In this document: piece after piece, positions 9,603 through 24,199 of the stretch
Position numbering within the stretch: the first letter of the stretch is position 1
Layout: each line of letters starts with the position of its first letter
Origin: Marthasterias glacialis
Taxonomy: Eukaryota > Echinodermata > Asteroidea > Forcipulatida > Asteriidae
Length of the DNA: 64,000 nucleotides
Assembly: GCA_911728455.2 (NCBI GenBank)
Contig: OU452226.1
Span: forward strand, 17,749,938 to 17,813,937
Direction: 5' to 3'
The notes under the pieces: generated by a model
Seen by the model: only the letters and a program-made list of their open reading frames with translations
Told to the model about the DNA's origin: nothing
Database searches by the model: none
Translations under genes and position numbers: made by a program

Positions 9603-10340
9603 TACTAAAAAATAAGTGCTTTTTGACCCTAAAACTTTCAGCCCCAAAACTTGTGGATGTTTCCAAAACTAACGCTTATCCGGACTTGCAAATTAGAGCA
9701 CTGGTACTGGGGGATATTCCCTCATGACATGGTAGAGCAAAAACGACTTTGAAATTTTGGTCCAAAACTCCAATTTTGTTTAGAGGGGTACTAAAAAATC
9801 TGTGCTTTTTGACCCTAAAACTTTCAGCCCCAAAACTTGTGGACGTTTCCCGAACTAACGCTGATCCGGATTTGCAAATTAGAGCACTGGTACTGGGGGA
9901 TATTCCCTCTTGACATGGTAGAGCAAAAACGACATTGACATTTTGGTCCACAACTCCAATATTTTTTTAGGGGGGTACTAAAAAATATGTGCTTTTTGAC
10001 CCTAAAACTTTCAGCCCCTAAACTTGTGGATGTATCCCGAACTAACGCTCATCTGGACTTGCAAATTAGAGCACTGGTACTGGGGGATATTCCTTCTTGA
10101 CATGGTAGAGCAAAAACGACTTTGACATTTTGGTCCAAAACTCCAATATTTTTTAGGGGGGTACTAAAAAATATGTGCTTTTTGACCCTAAAACTTTCAG
10201 CCCCAAAACTTGTGGATGTTTCCCGAACTAACGCTCATCCGGACTTGCAAATTAGAGCACTGGTACTGGGGGATATTCCCTCTTGACATGGTAGAGCAAA
10301 AACGACTTTGAAATTTTAGTCCAAAACTCCAATTTTTTTC

Positions 10341-13300
10341 AGAGGGGTACACAAAAATATGTGCTTTTTGACCCTAAAACTTTCAGCCCCAAAACTTGTT
10401 GACGTTTCCCGAACTAACGCTCATCCGGATTTGCAAATTAGAGCACTGGTACTGGGGGATATTCCCTCTTGACATGGTAGAGCAAAAATGACTTTGAAAT
10501 TTTAGTCCAAAACTATTTTTCAGGGGGGTACTGAAAAATTTGTGTTTTTTGACCCGAAAACTTTCAGCCCCAAAAATGGTGGATGTTTCCCGAACTAACG
10601 CTCATCCGGACTTGGAAATTAGAGCACTGGTACTGGGGGATATTCCCTCTTGACATGGTAGAGCAAAAACGACTTTGAAATTTTAGTCCAAAACTCGCAT
10701 ATTTATTAGGGGGGTACTAAAAAATGTGTGCTTTTTGACCCGAAAACTTTCAGCCCCAAAACTGGTGGAAGTTTCACGAACTAACGCTCATCCGGACTTG
10801 CAAATTAGAGCAGTGGTACTGGAGGATATTCCCTCTCGACATGGTAGAGCAAAAATGACTTTAAAATTTTAGTCCAAAACTATTTTTCAGGGGGGTACTG
10901 AAAAATTTGTGTTTTTTGACCCTAAAACTTTCAGCCCCAAAACTTGTGGATGTTTCCCGAACTAACGCTCATCCGGACTTGCAAATTAGAGCACTGGTAC
11001 TGGGGGATATTCCCTCTTGACATAATAGAGCAAAAACGACTTTGAAATTTTAGTCCAAAACTACCATTTTTTTTAGGGGGGTACTAAAAAATATGTGCTT
11101 TTTGACCCGAAAACTTTCAGCCCCAAAACTTGTGGATGTTTCCCGAAATAACGCTCATCCGGATTTGTAAATTAGAGCACTGGTACTGGGGAATATTCCC
11201 TTTTGACATGGTAGAGCAAAAACGACTTTGAAATTTTAGTCCAAAACTCCAATTTTTTTCAGAGGGGTACACAAAAATATGTGCTTTTTGACCCTAAAAC
11301 TTTCAGCCCCAAAACTTGTTGACGTTTCCCGAACTAACGCTCATCCGGATTTGCAAATTAGAGCACTGGTACTGGGGGATATTCCCTCTTGACATGGTAG
11401 AGCAAAAATGACTTTGAAATTTTAGTCCAAAACTATTTTTCAGGGGGGTACTGAAAAATTTGTGTTTTTTGACCCGAAAACTTTCAGCCCCAAAAATGGT
11501 GGATGTTTCCCGAACTAACGCTCATCCGGACTTGGAAATTAGAGCACTGGTACTGGGGGATATTCCCTCTTGACATGGTAGAGCAAAAACAACTTTGAAA
11601 TTTTAGTCCAAAACTCGCATTTTTTTTAGGGGGGTACTAAAAAATGTGTGCTTTTTGACCCTAAAACTTTCAGCCCCAAAACTGGTGGAAGTTTCACGAA
11701 CTAACGCTCATCCGGACTTGCAAATTAGAGCAGTGGTACTGGAGGATATTCCCTCTTGACAAGATAGAGCAAAAACGACTTTGAAATTTTAGTCCAAAAC
11801 TACCATTTTTTTTAGGGGGGTACTAAAAAATATGTGTTTTTTGACCCGAAAACTTTCAGCCCCAAAACTTGTGGATGTTTCCCGAAATAACGCTCATCCG
11901 GATTTGTAAATTAGAGCACTGGTACTGGGGAATATTCCCTTTTGACATGGTAGAGCAAAAACGACTTTGAAATTTTAGTCCAAAACTCCAATTTTTTTCA
12001 GAGGGGTACACAAAAATATGTGCTTTTTGACCCTAAAACTTTCAGCCCCAAAACTTGTTGACGTTTCCCGAACTAACGCTCATCCGGATTTGCAAATTAG
12101 AGCACTGGTACTGGGGGATATTCCCTCTTGACATGGTAGAGCAAAAATGACTTTGAAATTTTAGTCCAAAACTATTTTTCAGGGGGGTACTGAAAAATTT
12201 GTGTTTTTTGACCCGAAAACTTTCAGCCCCAAAAATGGTGGATGTTTCCCGAACTAACGCTCATCCGGACTTGCAAATTAGAGCACTGGTACTAGGGGAT
12301 ATTCCCTCTTGACATGGTAGAGCAAAAACGACTTTGAAATTTTAGTCCAAAACTCGAATTTTTTTTAGGGGGGTACTAAAAAATGTGTGCTTTTTGACCC
12401 GAAAACTTTCAGCCCCAAAACTGGTGGAAGTTTCACGAACTAACGCTCATCCGGACTTGCAAATTAGAGCAGTGGTACTGGAGGATATTCCCTCTCGACA
12501 TGGTAGAGCAAAAATGACTTTAAAATTTTAGTCCAAAACTATTTTTCAGGGGGGTACTGAAAAATTTGTGTTTTTTGACCCTAAAACTTTCAGCCCCAAA
12601 ACTGGTGGATGTTTCCCAAACTAACGCTCATCCGGACTTGCAAATTAGAGCACTGGTACTGGGGGATATTCCCTCTTGACATAATAGAGCAAAAACGACT
12701 TTGAAATTTTAGTCCAAAACTACCATTTTTTTTGGGGGGGGTACTAAAAAATATGTGCTTTTTGACCCTAAAACTTTCAGCCCCAAAACTTGTGGATGTT
12801 TCCCGAACTAACGCTCATCCGGACTTGCAAATTAGAGCACTCGTACTGGGGAATATTCCCTCTTGACATGGTAGAGCAAAAACGACTTTGAAATTTTAGT
12901 CCAAAACTCGCATTTTTTTTAGGGGGGTACTAAAAAATGTGTGCTTTTTGACCCTAAAACTTTCAGCCCCAAAACTGGTGGAAGTTTCACGAACTAACGC
13001 TCATCCGGACTTGCAAATTAGAGCAGTGGTACTGGAGGATATTCCCTCTCGACATGGTAGAGCAAAAATGACTTTAAAATTTTAGTCCAAAACTATTTTT
13101 CAGGGGGGTACTGAAAAATTTGTGTTTTTTGACCCTAAAACTTTCAGCCCCAAAACTGGTGGATGTTTCCCGAACTAACTCTCATCCGGACTTGCAAATT
13201 AGAGCACTGGTACTGGGGGATATTGCCTCTTGACATAATAGAGCAAAAACGACTTTGAAATTTTAGTCCAAAACTACCATTTTTTTTAGGGGGGTACTAA

Positions 13301-13850
13301 AAAATATGTGCTTTTTGACCCGAAAACTTTCAGCCCCAAAACTTGTGGATGTTTCCCGAAATAACGCTCATCCGGATTTGTAAATTAGAGCACTGGTACT
13401 GGGGGATATTCCCTCTTGACATGGTAGAGCAAAAACGACTTTGAAATTTTAGTCCAAAACTCCAATTTTTTTCAGAGGGGTACACAAAAATATGTGCTTT
13501 TTGACCCTAAAACTTTCAGCCCCAAAACTTGTTGACGTTTCCCGAACTATTGCTCATCCGGATTTGCAAATTAGAGCACTGGTACTGGGGGATATTCCCT
13601 CTTGACATAGTAGAGCAAAAATGACTTTGAAATTTTAGTCCAAAACTATTTTTCAGGGGGGTACTGAAAAATTTGTGTTTTTTGACCCGAAAACTTTCAG
13701 CCCCAAAAATGGTGGATGTTTCCCGAACTAACGCTCATCCGGACTTGCAAATTAGAGCACTGGTACTGGGGGATATTCCCTCTTGACATGGTAGAGCAAA
13801 AACGACTTTGAAATTTTAGTCCAAAACTCGCATTTTTTTTAGGGGGGTAC
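10341..13850 (+). repeat. Higher-order repeat zone with variable 4-, 5- and 8-monomer spacing
   Basis: The rare variant AGAGGGGTACACAAAAATAT recurs at 10341, 11261, 12000 and 13474. The spacings of 920, 739 and 1474 bp are close to 5, 4 and 8 monomers. Blocks between markers are nearly identical, so multi-monomer units were copied with gains and losses of single monomers. Confidence 0.75.
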
Positions 13851-16800
13851 TAAAAATTATGTGTGCTTTTTGACCCTAAAACTTTCAGCCCCAAAACTGG
13901 TGGAAGTTTCACGAACTAACGCTCATCCGGACTTGCAAATTAGAGCAGTGGTACTGGAGGATATTCCCTCTCGACATGGTAGAGCAAAAATGACTTTAAA
14001 ATTTTAGTCCATAACTATTTTTCAGGGGGGTACTGAAAAATTTGTGTTTTTTGACCCTAAAACTTTCAGCCCCAAAACTGGTGGATGTTTCCCAAACTAA
14101 CGCTCATCCGGACTTGCAAATTAGAGCACTGGTACTGGGGGATATTCCCTCTTGACATAATAGAGCAAAAACGACTTTGAAATTTTAGTCCAAAACTACC
14201 ATTTTTTTTAGGGGGGTACTAAAAAATATGTGCTTTTTGACCCGAAAACTTTCAGCCCCAAAACTTGTGGATGTTTCCCGAACTAACGCTCATCCGGACT
14301 TGCAAATTAGAGCACTCGTACTGGGGGATATTCCCTCTTGACATGGTAGAGCAAAAACGACTTTGAAATTTTAGTCCAAAACTACCATTTTTTTTAGGGG
14401 GATACTGAAAAATTTGTGTTTTTTGACCCGAAAACTTTCAGCCCCAAAACTTGTGGATGTTTCCTGAAATAACGCTCATCCGGATTTGTAAATTAGAGCA
14501 CTGGTACTGGGGAATATTCCCTCTTGACATGGTAGAGCAAAAACGACTTTGAAATTTTAGTCCAAAACTCCAATTTTTTTTAGGGGGATACTGAAAAATT
14601 TGTGTTTTTTGACCCGAAAACTTTCAGCCCCAAAACATGTGGATGTTTCCCGAAATAACGCTCATCCCGATTTGTAAATTAGAGCACTCGTACTGGGGGA
14701 TATTCCCTCTTGACATGGTAGAGCAAAAACGACTTTGAAATTTTAGTCCAAAACTACCATTTTTTTTAGGGGGGTACTAAAAATTATGTGCTTTTTGACC
14801 CTAAAACTTTCAGCCCCAAAACATGTGGATGTTTCCCGAACTAACGCTCATCCGGACTTGCAAATTAGAGCACTGGTACTGGGGGATATTCCCTCTTGAC
14901 ATGGTAGAGCAAAAACGACTTTGAAATTTTAGTCAAAAACCCCCATTTTTTTTAGGGGGGTACTGAAAAATTTGTGTTTTTTTACCCTAAAACTTTCAGC
15001 CCCAAAACTGGTGGATGTTTCCCGAACTAACGCTCATCCAGACTTGCAAATTAGAGCACTGGTACTGGGGGATATTCCCTCTTGACATGGTAGAGCAAAA
15101 ACGACTTTGAAATTTTAGTCCAAAACTACCATTTTTTTTAGGGGGGTACTAAAAAATATGTGCTTTTTGACCCGAAAACTTTCAGCCCCAAAAATGGTGG
15201 ATGTTTCCCGAACTAACGCTCATCCGGACTTGCAAATTAGAGCACTGGTACTGGGGGATATTCCCTCTTGACATGGTAGAGCAAAAACGACTTTGAAATT
15301 TTAGTCCAAAACTTGCATTTTTTTTAGGGGGGTACTAAAAATTATGTGTGCTTTTTGACCCTAAAACTTTCAGCCCCAAAACTGGTGGAAGTTTCACGAA
15401 CTAACGCTCATCCGGACTTGCAAATTAGAGCAGTGGTACTGGAGGATATTCCCTCTCGACATGGTAGAGCAAAAATGACTTTAAAATTTTAGTCCATAAC
15501 TATTTTTCAGGGGGGTACTGAAAAATTTGTGTTTTTTGACCCTAAAACTTTCAGCCCCAAAACTGGTGGATGTTTCCCAAACTAACGCTCATCCGGACTT
15601 GCAAATTAGAGCACTGGTACTGGGGGATATTCCCTCTTGACATAATAGAGCAAAAACGACTTTGAAATTTTAGTCCAAAACTACCATTTTTTTTAGGGGG
15701 GTACTAAAAAATATGTGCTTTTTGACCCTAAAACTTTCAGCCCCAAAACTTGTGGATGTTTCCCGAACTAACGCTCATCCGGACTTGCAAATTAGAGCAC
15801 TCGTACTGGGGGATATTCCCTCTTGACATGGTAGAGCAAAAACGACTTTGAAATTTTAGTCCAAAACTACCATTTTTTTTAGGGGGATACTGAAAAATTT
15901 GTGTTTTTTGACCCGAAAACTTTCAGCCCCAAAACTTGTGGATGTTTCCTGAAATAACGCTCATCCGGATTTGTAAATTAGAGCACTGGTACTGGGGAAT
16001 ATTCCCTCTTGACATGGTAGAGCAAAAACGACTTTGAAATTTTAGTCCAAAACTCCAATTTTTTTTAGGGGGATACTGAAAAATTTGTGTTTTTTGACCC
16101 GAAAACTTTCAGCCCCAAAACATGTGGATGTTTCCCGAAATAACGCTCATCCCGATTTGTAAATTAGAGCACTCGTACTGGGGGATATTCCCTCTTGACA
16201 TGGTAGAGCAAAAACGACTTTGAAATTTTAGTCCAAAACTACCATTTTTTTTAGGGGGGTACTAAAAATTATGTGCTTTTTGACCCTAAAACTTTCAGCC
16301 CCAAAACATGTGGATGTTTCCCGAACTAACGCTCATCCGGACTTGCAAATTAGAGCACTGGTACTGGGGGATATTCCCTCTTGACATGGTAGAGCAAAAA
16401 CGACTTTGAAATTTTAGTCAAAAACCCCCATTTTTTTTAGGGGGGTACTGAAAAATTTGTGTTTTTTTACCCTAAAACTTTCAGCCCCAAAACTGGTGGA
16501 TGTTTCCCGAACTAACGCTCATCCAGACTTGCAAATTAGAGCACTGGTACTGGGGGATATTCCCTCTTGACATGGTAGAGCAAAAACGACTTTGAAATTT
16601 TAGTCAAAAACTCCAATTTTTTTTAGGGGGATACTGACAAATTTGTGTTTTTTTACCCTAAAACGTTCAGCTCCAAAACTGGTGGATGTTTCCCGAACTA
16701 ACGCTCATCCGGATTTGCAAATTAGAGCACTCGTACTGGGGGATATTCCCTCTTGACATGGTAGAGCAAAAACGACTTTGAAATTTTAGTCCAAAACTAC

Positions 16801-19800
16801 CATTTTTTTTAGGGGGGTACTAAAAAATATGTGCTTTTTGACCCTAAAACTTTCAGCCCCAAAACTTGTGGATGTTTCCCGAACTAACGCTCATCCGGAC
16901 TTGCAAATTAGAGCACTGGTACTGGGGGATATTCCCTCTTGACATAATAGAGCAAAAACGACTTTGAAATTTTAGTCCAAAACTACCATTTTTTTTAGGG
17001 GGGTACTGAAAAATATGTGCTTTTTGACCCTAAAACTTTCAGCCCCAAAACTTGTGGATGTTTCCCGAACTAACGCTCATCCGGACTTGCAAATTAGAAC
17101 ACTCGTACTGGGGGATATTCCCTCTTGACATGGTAGAGCATAAAAACGACTTTGAAATTTTAGTCAAAAACTCCAATTTTTTTTAGGGGGATACTGAAAA
17201 ATTTGTGTTTTTTGACCCGAAAACTTTCAGCCCCAAAACTTGTGGATGTTTCCCGAAATAACGCTCATCCGGATTTGCAAATTAGAGCACTGGTACTGGG
17301 GAATATTCCCTCTTGACATGGTAGAGCAAAAACGACATTGACATTTTGGTCCACAACTCCAATATTTTTTAGGGGGTACTAAAAAATATGTGCTTTTTGA
17401 CCCTAAAACTTTCAGCCCCAAAACTTCTGGATGTATCCCGAACTAACGCTCATCCGGACTTGCAAATTAGAGCACTGGTACTGGGGGATATTCCCTCTTG
17501 ACATAATAGAGCAAAAACGACTTTGAAATTTTAGTCCAAAACTACCATTTTTTTTAGGGGGCTACTAAAAAATATGTGCTTTTTGACCCTAAAACTTTCA
17601 GCCCCAAAACTTGTGGATGTTTCCCGAACTAACGCTCATCCGGACTTGCAAATTAGAGCACTGGTACTGGGGGATATTCCCTCTTGACATAATAGAGCAA
17701 AAACGACTTTGAAATTTTAGTCCAAAACTACCCTTTTTTTTAGGGGGGTACTAAAAAATATGTGCTTTTTGACCCTAAAACTTTCAGCCCCAAAACTTGT
17801 GGATGTTTCCCGAACTAACGCTCATCCGGAGTTGCAAATTAGAGCACTGGTACTGGGGGATATTCCCTCTTGACATGGTAGAGCAAAAACGACTTTGAAA
17901 TTTTAGTCCAAAACCCCCATTTTCTTTAGGGGGGTACTGAAAAATTTGTGTTTTTTTACCCTAAAACTTTCAGCCCCAAAACTGGTGGATGTTTCCCGAA
18001 CTAACGCTCATCCAGACTTGCAAATTAGAGCACTGGTACTGGGGGATATTCCCTCTTGACATGGTAGAGCAAAAACGACTTTGAAATTTTAGTCCAAAAC
18101 TACCATTTTTTTTAGGGGGGTACTAAAAAATATGTGCTTTTTGACCCGAAAACTTTCAGCCCCAAAAATGGTGGATGTTTCCCGAACTAACGCTCATCCG
18201 GACTTGCAAATTAGAGCACTGGTACTGGGGGATATTCCCTCTTGACATGGTAGAGCAAAAACGACTTTGAAATTTTAGTCCAAAACTCGCATTTTTTTTA
18301 GGGGGGTACTAAAAATTATGTGTGCTTTTTGACCCTAAAACTTTCAGCCCCAAAACTGGTGGAAGTTTCACGAACTAACGCTCATCCGGACTTGCAAATT
18401 AGAGCAGTGGTACTGGAGGATATTCCCTCTCGACATGGTAGAGCAAAAATGACTTTAAAATTTTAGTCCATAACTATTTTTCAGGGGGGTACTGAAAAAT
18501 TTGTGTTTTTTGACCCTAAAACTTTCAGCCCCAAAACTGGTGGATGTTTCCCAAACTAACGCTCATCCGGACTTGCAAATTAGAGCACTGGTACTGGGGG
18601 ATATTCCCTCTTGACATAATAGAGCAAAAACGACTTTGAAATTTTAGTCCAAAACTACCATTTTTTTTAGGGGGGTACTAAAAAATATGTGCTTTTTGAC
18701 CCTAAAACTTTCAGCCCCAAAACTTGTGGATGTTTCCCGAACTAACGCTCATCCGGACTTGCAAATTAGAGCACTCGTACTGGGGGATATTCCCTCTTGA
18801 CATGGTAGAGCAAAAACGACTTTGAAATTTTAGTCCAAAACTACCATTTTTTTTAGGGGGATACTGAAAAATTTGTGTTTTTTGACCCGAAAACTTTCAG
18901 CCCCAAAACTTGTGGATGTTTCCTGAAATAACGCTCATCCGGATTTGTAAATTAGAGCACTGGTAATGGGGAATATTCCCTCTTGACATGGTAGAGCAAA
19001 AACGACTTTGAAATTTTAGTCCAAAACTCCAATTTTTTTTAGGGGGATACTGAAAAATTTGTGTTTTTTGACCCGAAAACTTTCAGCCCCAAAACATGTG
19101 GATGTTTCCCGAAATAACGCTCATCCCGATTTGTAAATTAGAGCACTCGTACTGGGGGATATTCCCTCTTGACATGGTAGAGCAAAAACGACTTTGAAAT
19201 TTTAGTCCAAAACTACCATTTTTTTTAGGGGGGTACTAAAAATTATGTGCTTTTTGACCCTAAAACTTTCAGCCCCAAAACATGTGGATGTTTCCCGAAC
19301 TAACGCTCATCCGGACTTGCAAATTAGAGCACTGGTACTGGGGGATATTCCCTCTTGACATGGTAGAGCAAAAACGACTTTGAAATTTTAGTCAAAAACC
19401 CCCATTTTTTTTAGGGGGGTACTGAAAAATTTGTGTTTTTTTACCCTAAAACTTTCAGCCCCAAAACTGGTGGATGTTTCCCGAACTAACGCTCATCCAG
19501 ACTTGCAAATTAGAGCACTGGTACTGGGGGATATTCCCTCTTGACATGGTAGAGCAAAAACGACTTTGAAATTTTAGTCAAAAACTCCAATTTTTTTTAG
19601 GGGGATACTGACAAATTTGTGTTTTTTTACCCTAAAACGTTCAGCTCCAAAACTGGTGGATGTTTCCCGAACTAACGCTCATCCGGATTTGCAAATTAGA
19701 GCACTGGTACTGGGGGATATTCCCTCTTGACATGGTAGAGCAAAAACGACTTTGAAATTTTAGTCCAAAACTACCATTTTTTTTAGGGGGGTACTAAAAA

Positions 19801-22800
19801 ATATGTGCTTTTTGACCCTAAAACTTTCAGCCCCAAAACTTGTGGATGTTTCCCGAACTAACGCTCATCCGGACTTGCAAATTAGAGCACTGGTACTGGG
19901 GGATATTCCCTCTTGACATAATAGAGCAAAAACGACTTTGAAATTTTAGTCCAAAACTACCATTTTTTTTAGGGGGGTACTGAAAAATATGTGCTTTTTG
20001 ACCCTAAAACTTTCAGCCCCAAAACTTGTGGATGTTTCCCGAACTAACGCTCATCCGGACTTGCAAATTAGAACACTCGTACTGGGGGATATTCCCTCTT
20101 GACATGGTAGAGCATAAAAACGACTTTGAAATTTTAGTCAAAAACTCCAATTTTTTTTAGGGGGATACTGAAAAATTTGTGTTTTTTGACCCGAAAACTT
20201 TCAGCCCCAAAACTTGTGGATGTTTCCCGAAATAACGCTCATCCGGATTTGCAAATTAGAGCACTGGTACTGGGGAATATTCCCTCTTGACATGGTAGAG
20301 CAAAAACGACATTGACATTTTGGTCCACAACTCCAATATTTTTTAGGGGGTACTAAAAAATATGTGCTTTTTGACCCTAAAACTTTCAGCCCCAAAACTT
20401 CTGGATGTATCCCGAACTAACGCTCATCCGGACTTGCAAATTAGAGCACTGGTACTGGGGGATATTCCCTCTTGACATAATAGAGCAAAAACGACTTTGA
20501 AATTTTAGTCCAAAACTACCATTTTTTTTAGGGGGCTACTAAAAAATATGTGCTTTTTGACCCTAAAACTTTCAGCCCCAAAACTTGTGGATGTTTCCCG
20601 AACTAACGCTCATCCGGACTTGCAAATTAGAGCACTGGTACTGGGGGATATTCCCTCTTGACATAATAGAGCAAAAACGACTTTGAAATTTTAGTCCAAA
20701 ACTACCCTTTTTTTTAGGGGGGTACTAAAAAATATGTGCTTTTTGACCCTAAAACTTTCAGCCCCAAAACTTGTGGATGTTTCCCGAACTAACGCTCATC
20801 CGGAGTTGCAAATTAGAGCACTGGTACTGGGGGATATTCCCTCTTGACATGGTAGAGCAAAAACGACTTTGAAATTTTAGTCCAAAACCCCCATTTTCTT
20901 TAGGGGGGTACTGAAAAATTTGTGTTTTTTTACCCTAAAACTTTCAGCCCCAAAACTGGTGGATGTTTCCCGAACTAACGCTCATCCGGACTTGCAAATT
21001 AGAGCACTGGTACTGGGGGATATTCCCTCTTGACATGGTAGAGCAAAAACGACTTTGAAATTTTAGTCCAAAACTACCATTTTTTTTAGGGGGGTACTAA
21101 AAAATATGTGCTTTTTGACCCTAAAACTTTCAGCCCCAAAAATGGTGGATGTTTCCCGAACTAACGCTCATCCGGACTTGCAAATTAGAGCACTGGTACT
21201 GGGGGATATTCCCTCTTGACATGGTAGAGCAAAAACGACTTTGAAATTTTAGTCCAAAACTCGCATTTTTTTTAGGGGGGTACTAAAAATTATGTGTGCT
21301 TTTTGACCCTAAAACTTTCAGCCCCAAAACTGGTGGAAGTTTCACGAACTAACGCTCATCCGGACTTGCAAATTAGAGCAGTGGTACTGGAGGATATTCC
21401 CTCTCGACATGGTAGAGCAAAAATGACTTTAAAATTTTAGTCCATAACTATTTTTCAGGGGGGTACTGAAAAATTTGTGTTTTTTGACCCTAAAACTTTC
21501 AGCCCCAAAACTGGTGGATGTTTCCCAAACTAACGCTCATCCGGACTTGCAAATTAGAGTACTGGTACTGGGGGATATTCCCTCTTGACATAATAGAGCA
21601 AAAACGACTTTGAAATTTTAGTCCAAAACTACCATTTTTTTTAGGGGGGTACTAAAAAATGTGCTTTTTGACCCTAAAACTTTCAGCCCCAAAACTTGTG
21701 GATGTTTCCCGAACTAACGCTCATCCGGACTTGCAAATTAGAGCACTCGTACTGGGGGATATTCCCTCTTGACATGGTAGAGCAAAAACGACATTGAAAT
21801 TTTAGTCCAAAACTACCATTTTTTTTAGGGGGATACTGAAAAATTTGTGTTTTTTGACCCGAAAACTTTCAGCCCCAAAACTTGTGGATGTTTCCTGAAA
21901 TAACGCTCATCCGGATTTGTAAATTAGAGCACTGGTAATGGGGAATATTCCCTCTTGACATGGTAGAGCAAAAACGACTTTGAAATTTTAGTCCAAAACT
22001 CCAATTTTTTTTAGGGGGATACTGAAAAATTTGTGTTTTTTGACCCGAAAACTTTCAGCCCCAAAACATGTGGATGTTTCCCGAAATAACGCTCATCCCG
22101 ATTTGTAAATTAGAGCACTCGTACTGGGGGATATTCCCTCTTGACATAATAGAGCAAAAACGACTTTGAAATTTTAGTCCAAAACTACCATTTTTTTTAG
22201 GGGGGTACTAAAAAATGTGCTTTTTGACCCTAAAACTTTCAGCCCCAAAACTTGTGGATGTTTCCCGAACTAACGCTCATCCGGACTTGCAAATTAGAGC
22301 ACTCGTACTGGGGGATATTCCCTCTTGACATGGTAGAGCAAAAACGACTTTGAAATTTTAGTCCAAAACTACCATTTTTTTTAGGGGGATACTGAAAAAT
22401 TTGTGTTTTTTGACCCGAAAACTTTCAGCCCCAAAACTTGTGGATGTTTCCTGAAATAACGCTCATCCGGATTTGTAAATTAGAGCACTGGTAATGGGGA
22501 ATATTCCCTCTTGACATGGTAGAGCAAAAACGACTTTGAAATTTTAGTCCAAAACTCCAATTTTTTTTAGGGGGATACTGAAAAATTTGTGTTTTTTGAC
22601 CCGAAAACTTTCAGCCCCAAAACATGTGGATGTTTCCCGAAATAACGCTCATCCCGATTTGTAAATTAGAGCACTCGTACTGGGGGATATTCCCTCTTGA
22701 CATGGTAGAGCAAAAACGACTTTGAAATTTTAGTCCAAAACTACCATTTTTTTTAGGGGGGTACTAAAAATTATGTGCTTTTTGACCCTAAAACTTTCAG

Positions 22801-23760
22801 CCCCAAAACATGTGGATGTTTCCCGAACTAACGCTCATCCGGACTTGCAAATTAGAGCACTGGTACTGGGGGATATTCCCTCTTGACATGGTAGAGCAAA
22901 AACGACTTTGAAATTTTAGTCAAAAACTACCATTTTTTTTAGGGGGGTACTGAAAAATTTGTGTTTTTTTACCCTAAAACTTTCAGCCCCAAAACTGGTG
23001 GATGTTTCCCGAACTAACGCTCATCCAGACTTGCAAATTAGAGCACTGGTACTGGGGGATATTCCCTCTTGACATGGTAGAGCAAAAACGACTTTGAAAT
23101 TTTAGTCAAAAACTCCAATTTTTTTTAGGGGGATACTGACAAATTTGTGTTTTTTTACCCTAAAACTTTCAGCTCCAAAACTGGTGGATGTTTCCCGAAC
23201 TAACGCTCATCCGGATTTGCAAATTAGAGCACTCGTACTGGGGGATATTCCCTCTTGACATGGTAGAGCAAAAACGACTTTGAAATTTTAGTCCAAAACT
23301 ACCATTTTTTTTTAGGGGGGTACTAAAAAATATGTGCTTTTTGACCCTAAAACTTTCAGCCCCAAAACTTGTGGATGTTTCCCGAACTAACGCTCATCCG
23401 GACTTGCAAATTACAGCACTGGTACTGGGGGATATTCCCTCTTGACATAATAGAGCAAAAACGACTTTGAAATTTTAGTCCAAAACTACCATTTTTTTTA
23501 GGGGGGTACTGAAAAATATGTGCTTTTTGACCCTAAAACTTTCAGCCCCAAAACTTGTGGATGTTTCCCGAAATAACGCTCATCCAGATTTGCAAATTAG
23601 AGCACTGGTACTGGGGAATATTCCCTCTTGACATGGTAGAGCAAAAACGACATTGACATTTTGGTCCACAACTCCAATATTTTTTAGGCTGTACTAAAAA
23701 ATATGTGCTTTTTGACCCTAAAACTTTCAGCCCCAAAACTTCTGGATGTATCCCGAACTA
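13851..23760 (+). repeat. 16-monomer higher-order repeat, 2974-bp period
   Basis: The variant TAAAAATTATGTGTGC occurs at 13851, 15336, 18310 and 21284. The first spacing is 1485 bp (8 monomers) and the next two are exactly 2974 bp (16 monomers). A second marker set, the region 17227-17421, recurs at 20201 (again +2974) and at 23542 (+3341, about 18 monomers). The last interval is lengthened by an extra copy of a short block near 22140-22700. Copies differ by only scattered substitutions. Confidence 0.88.
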
Positions 23761-24199
23761 ACGCTCATCCGGACTTGCAAATTAGAGCACTGGCACTGGG
23801 GGATATTCCCTCTTGACATAATAGAGCAAAAACGACTTTGAAATTTTAGTCCAAAACTACCATTTTTTTTAGGGGGCTACTAAAAAATATGTGCTTTTTG
23901 ACCCTAAAACTTTCAGCCCCAAAACTTGTGGATGTTTCCCGAACTAACGCTCATCCGGACTTGCAAATTAGAGCACTGGTACTGGGGGATATTCCCTCTT
24001 GACATAATAGAGCAAAAACGACTTTGAAATTTTAGTCCAAAACTACCCTTTTTTTTAGGGGGGTACTAAAAAATATGTGCTTTTTGACCCTAAAACTTTC
24101 AGCCCCAAAACTTGTGGATTTTTCCCGAACTAACGCTCATCCGGAGTTGCAAATTAGAGCACTGGTACTGGGGGATATTCCCTCTTGACATGGTAGAGC

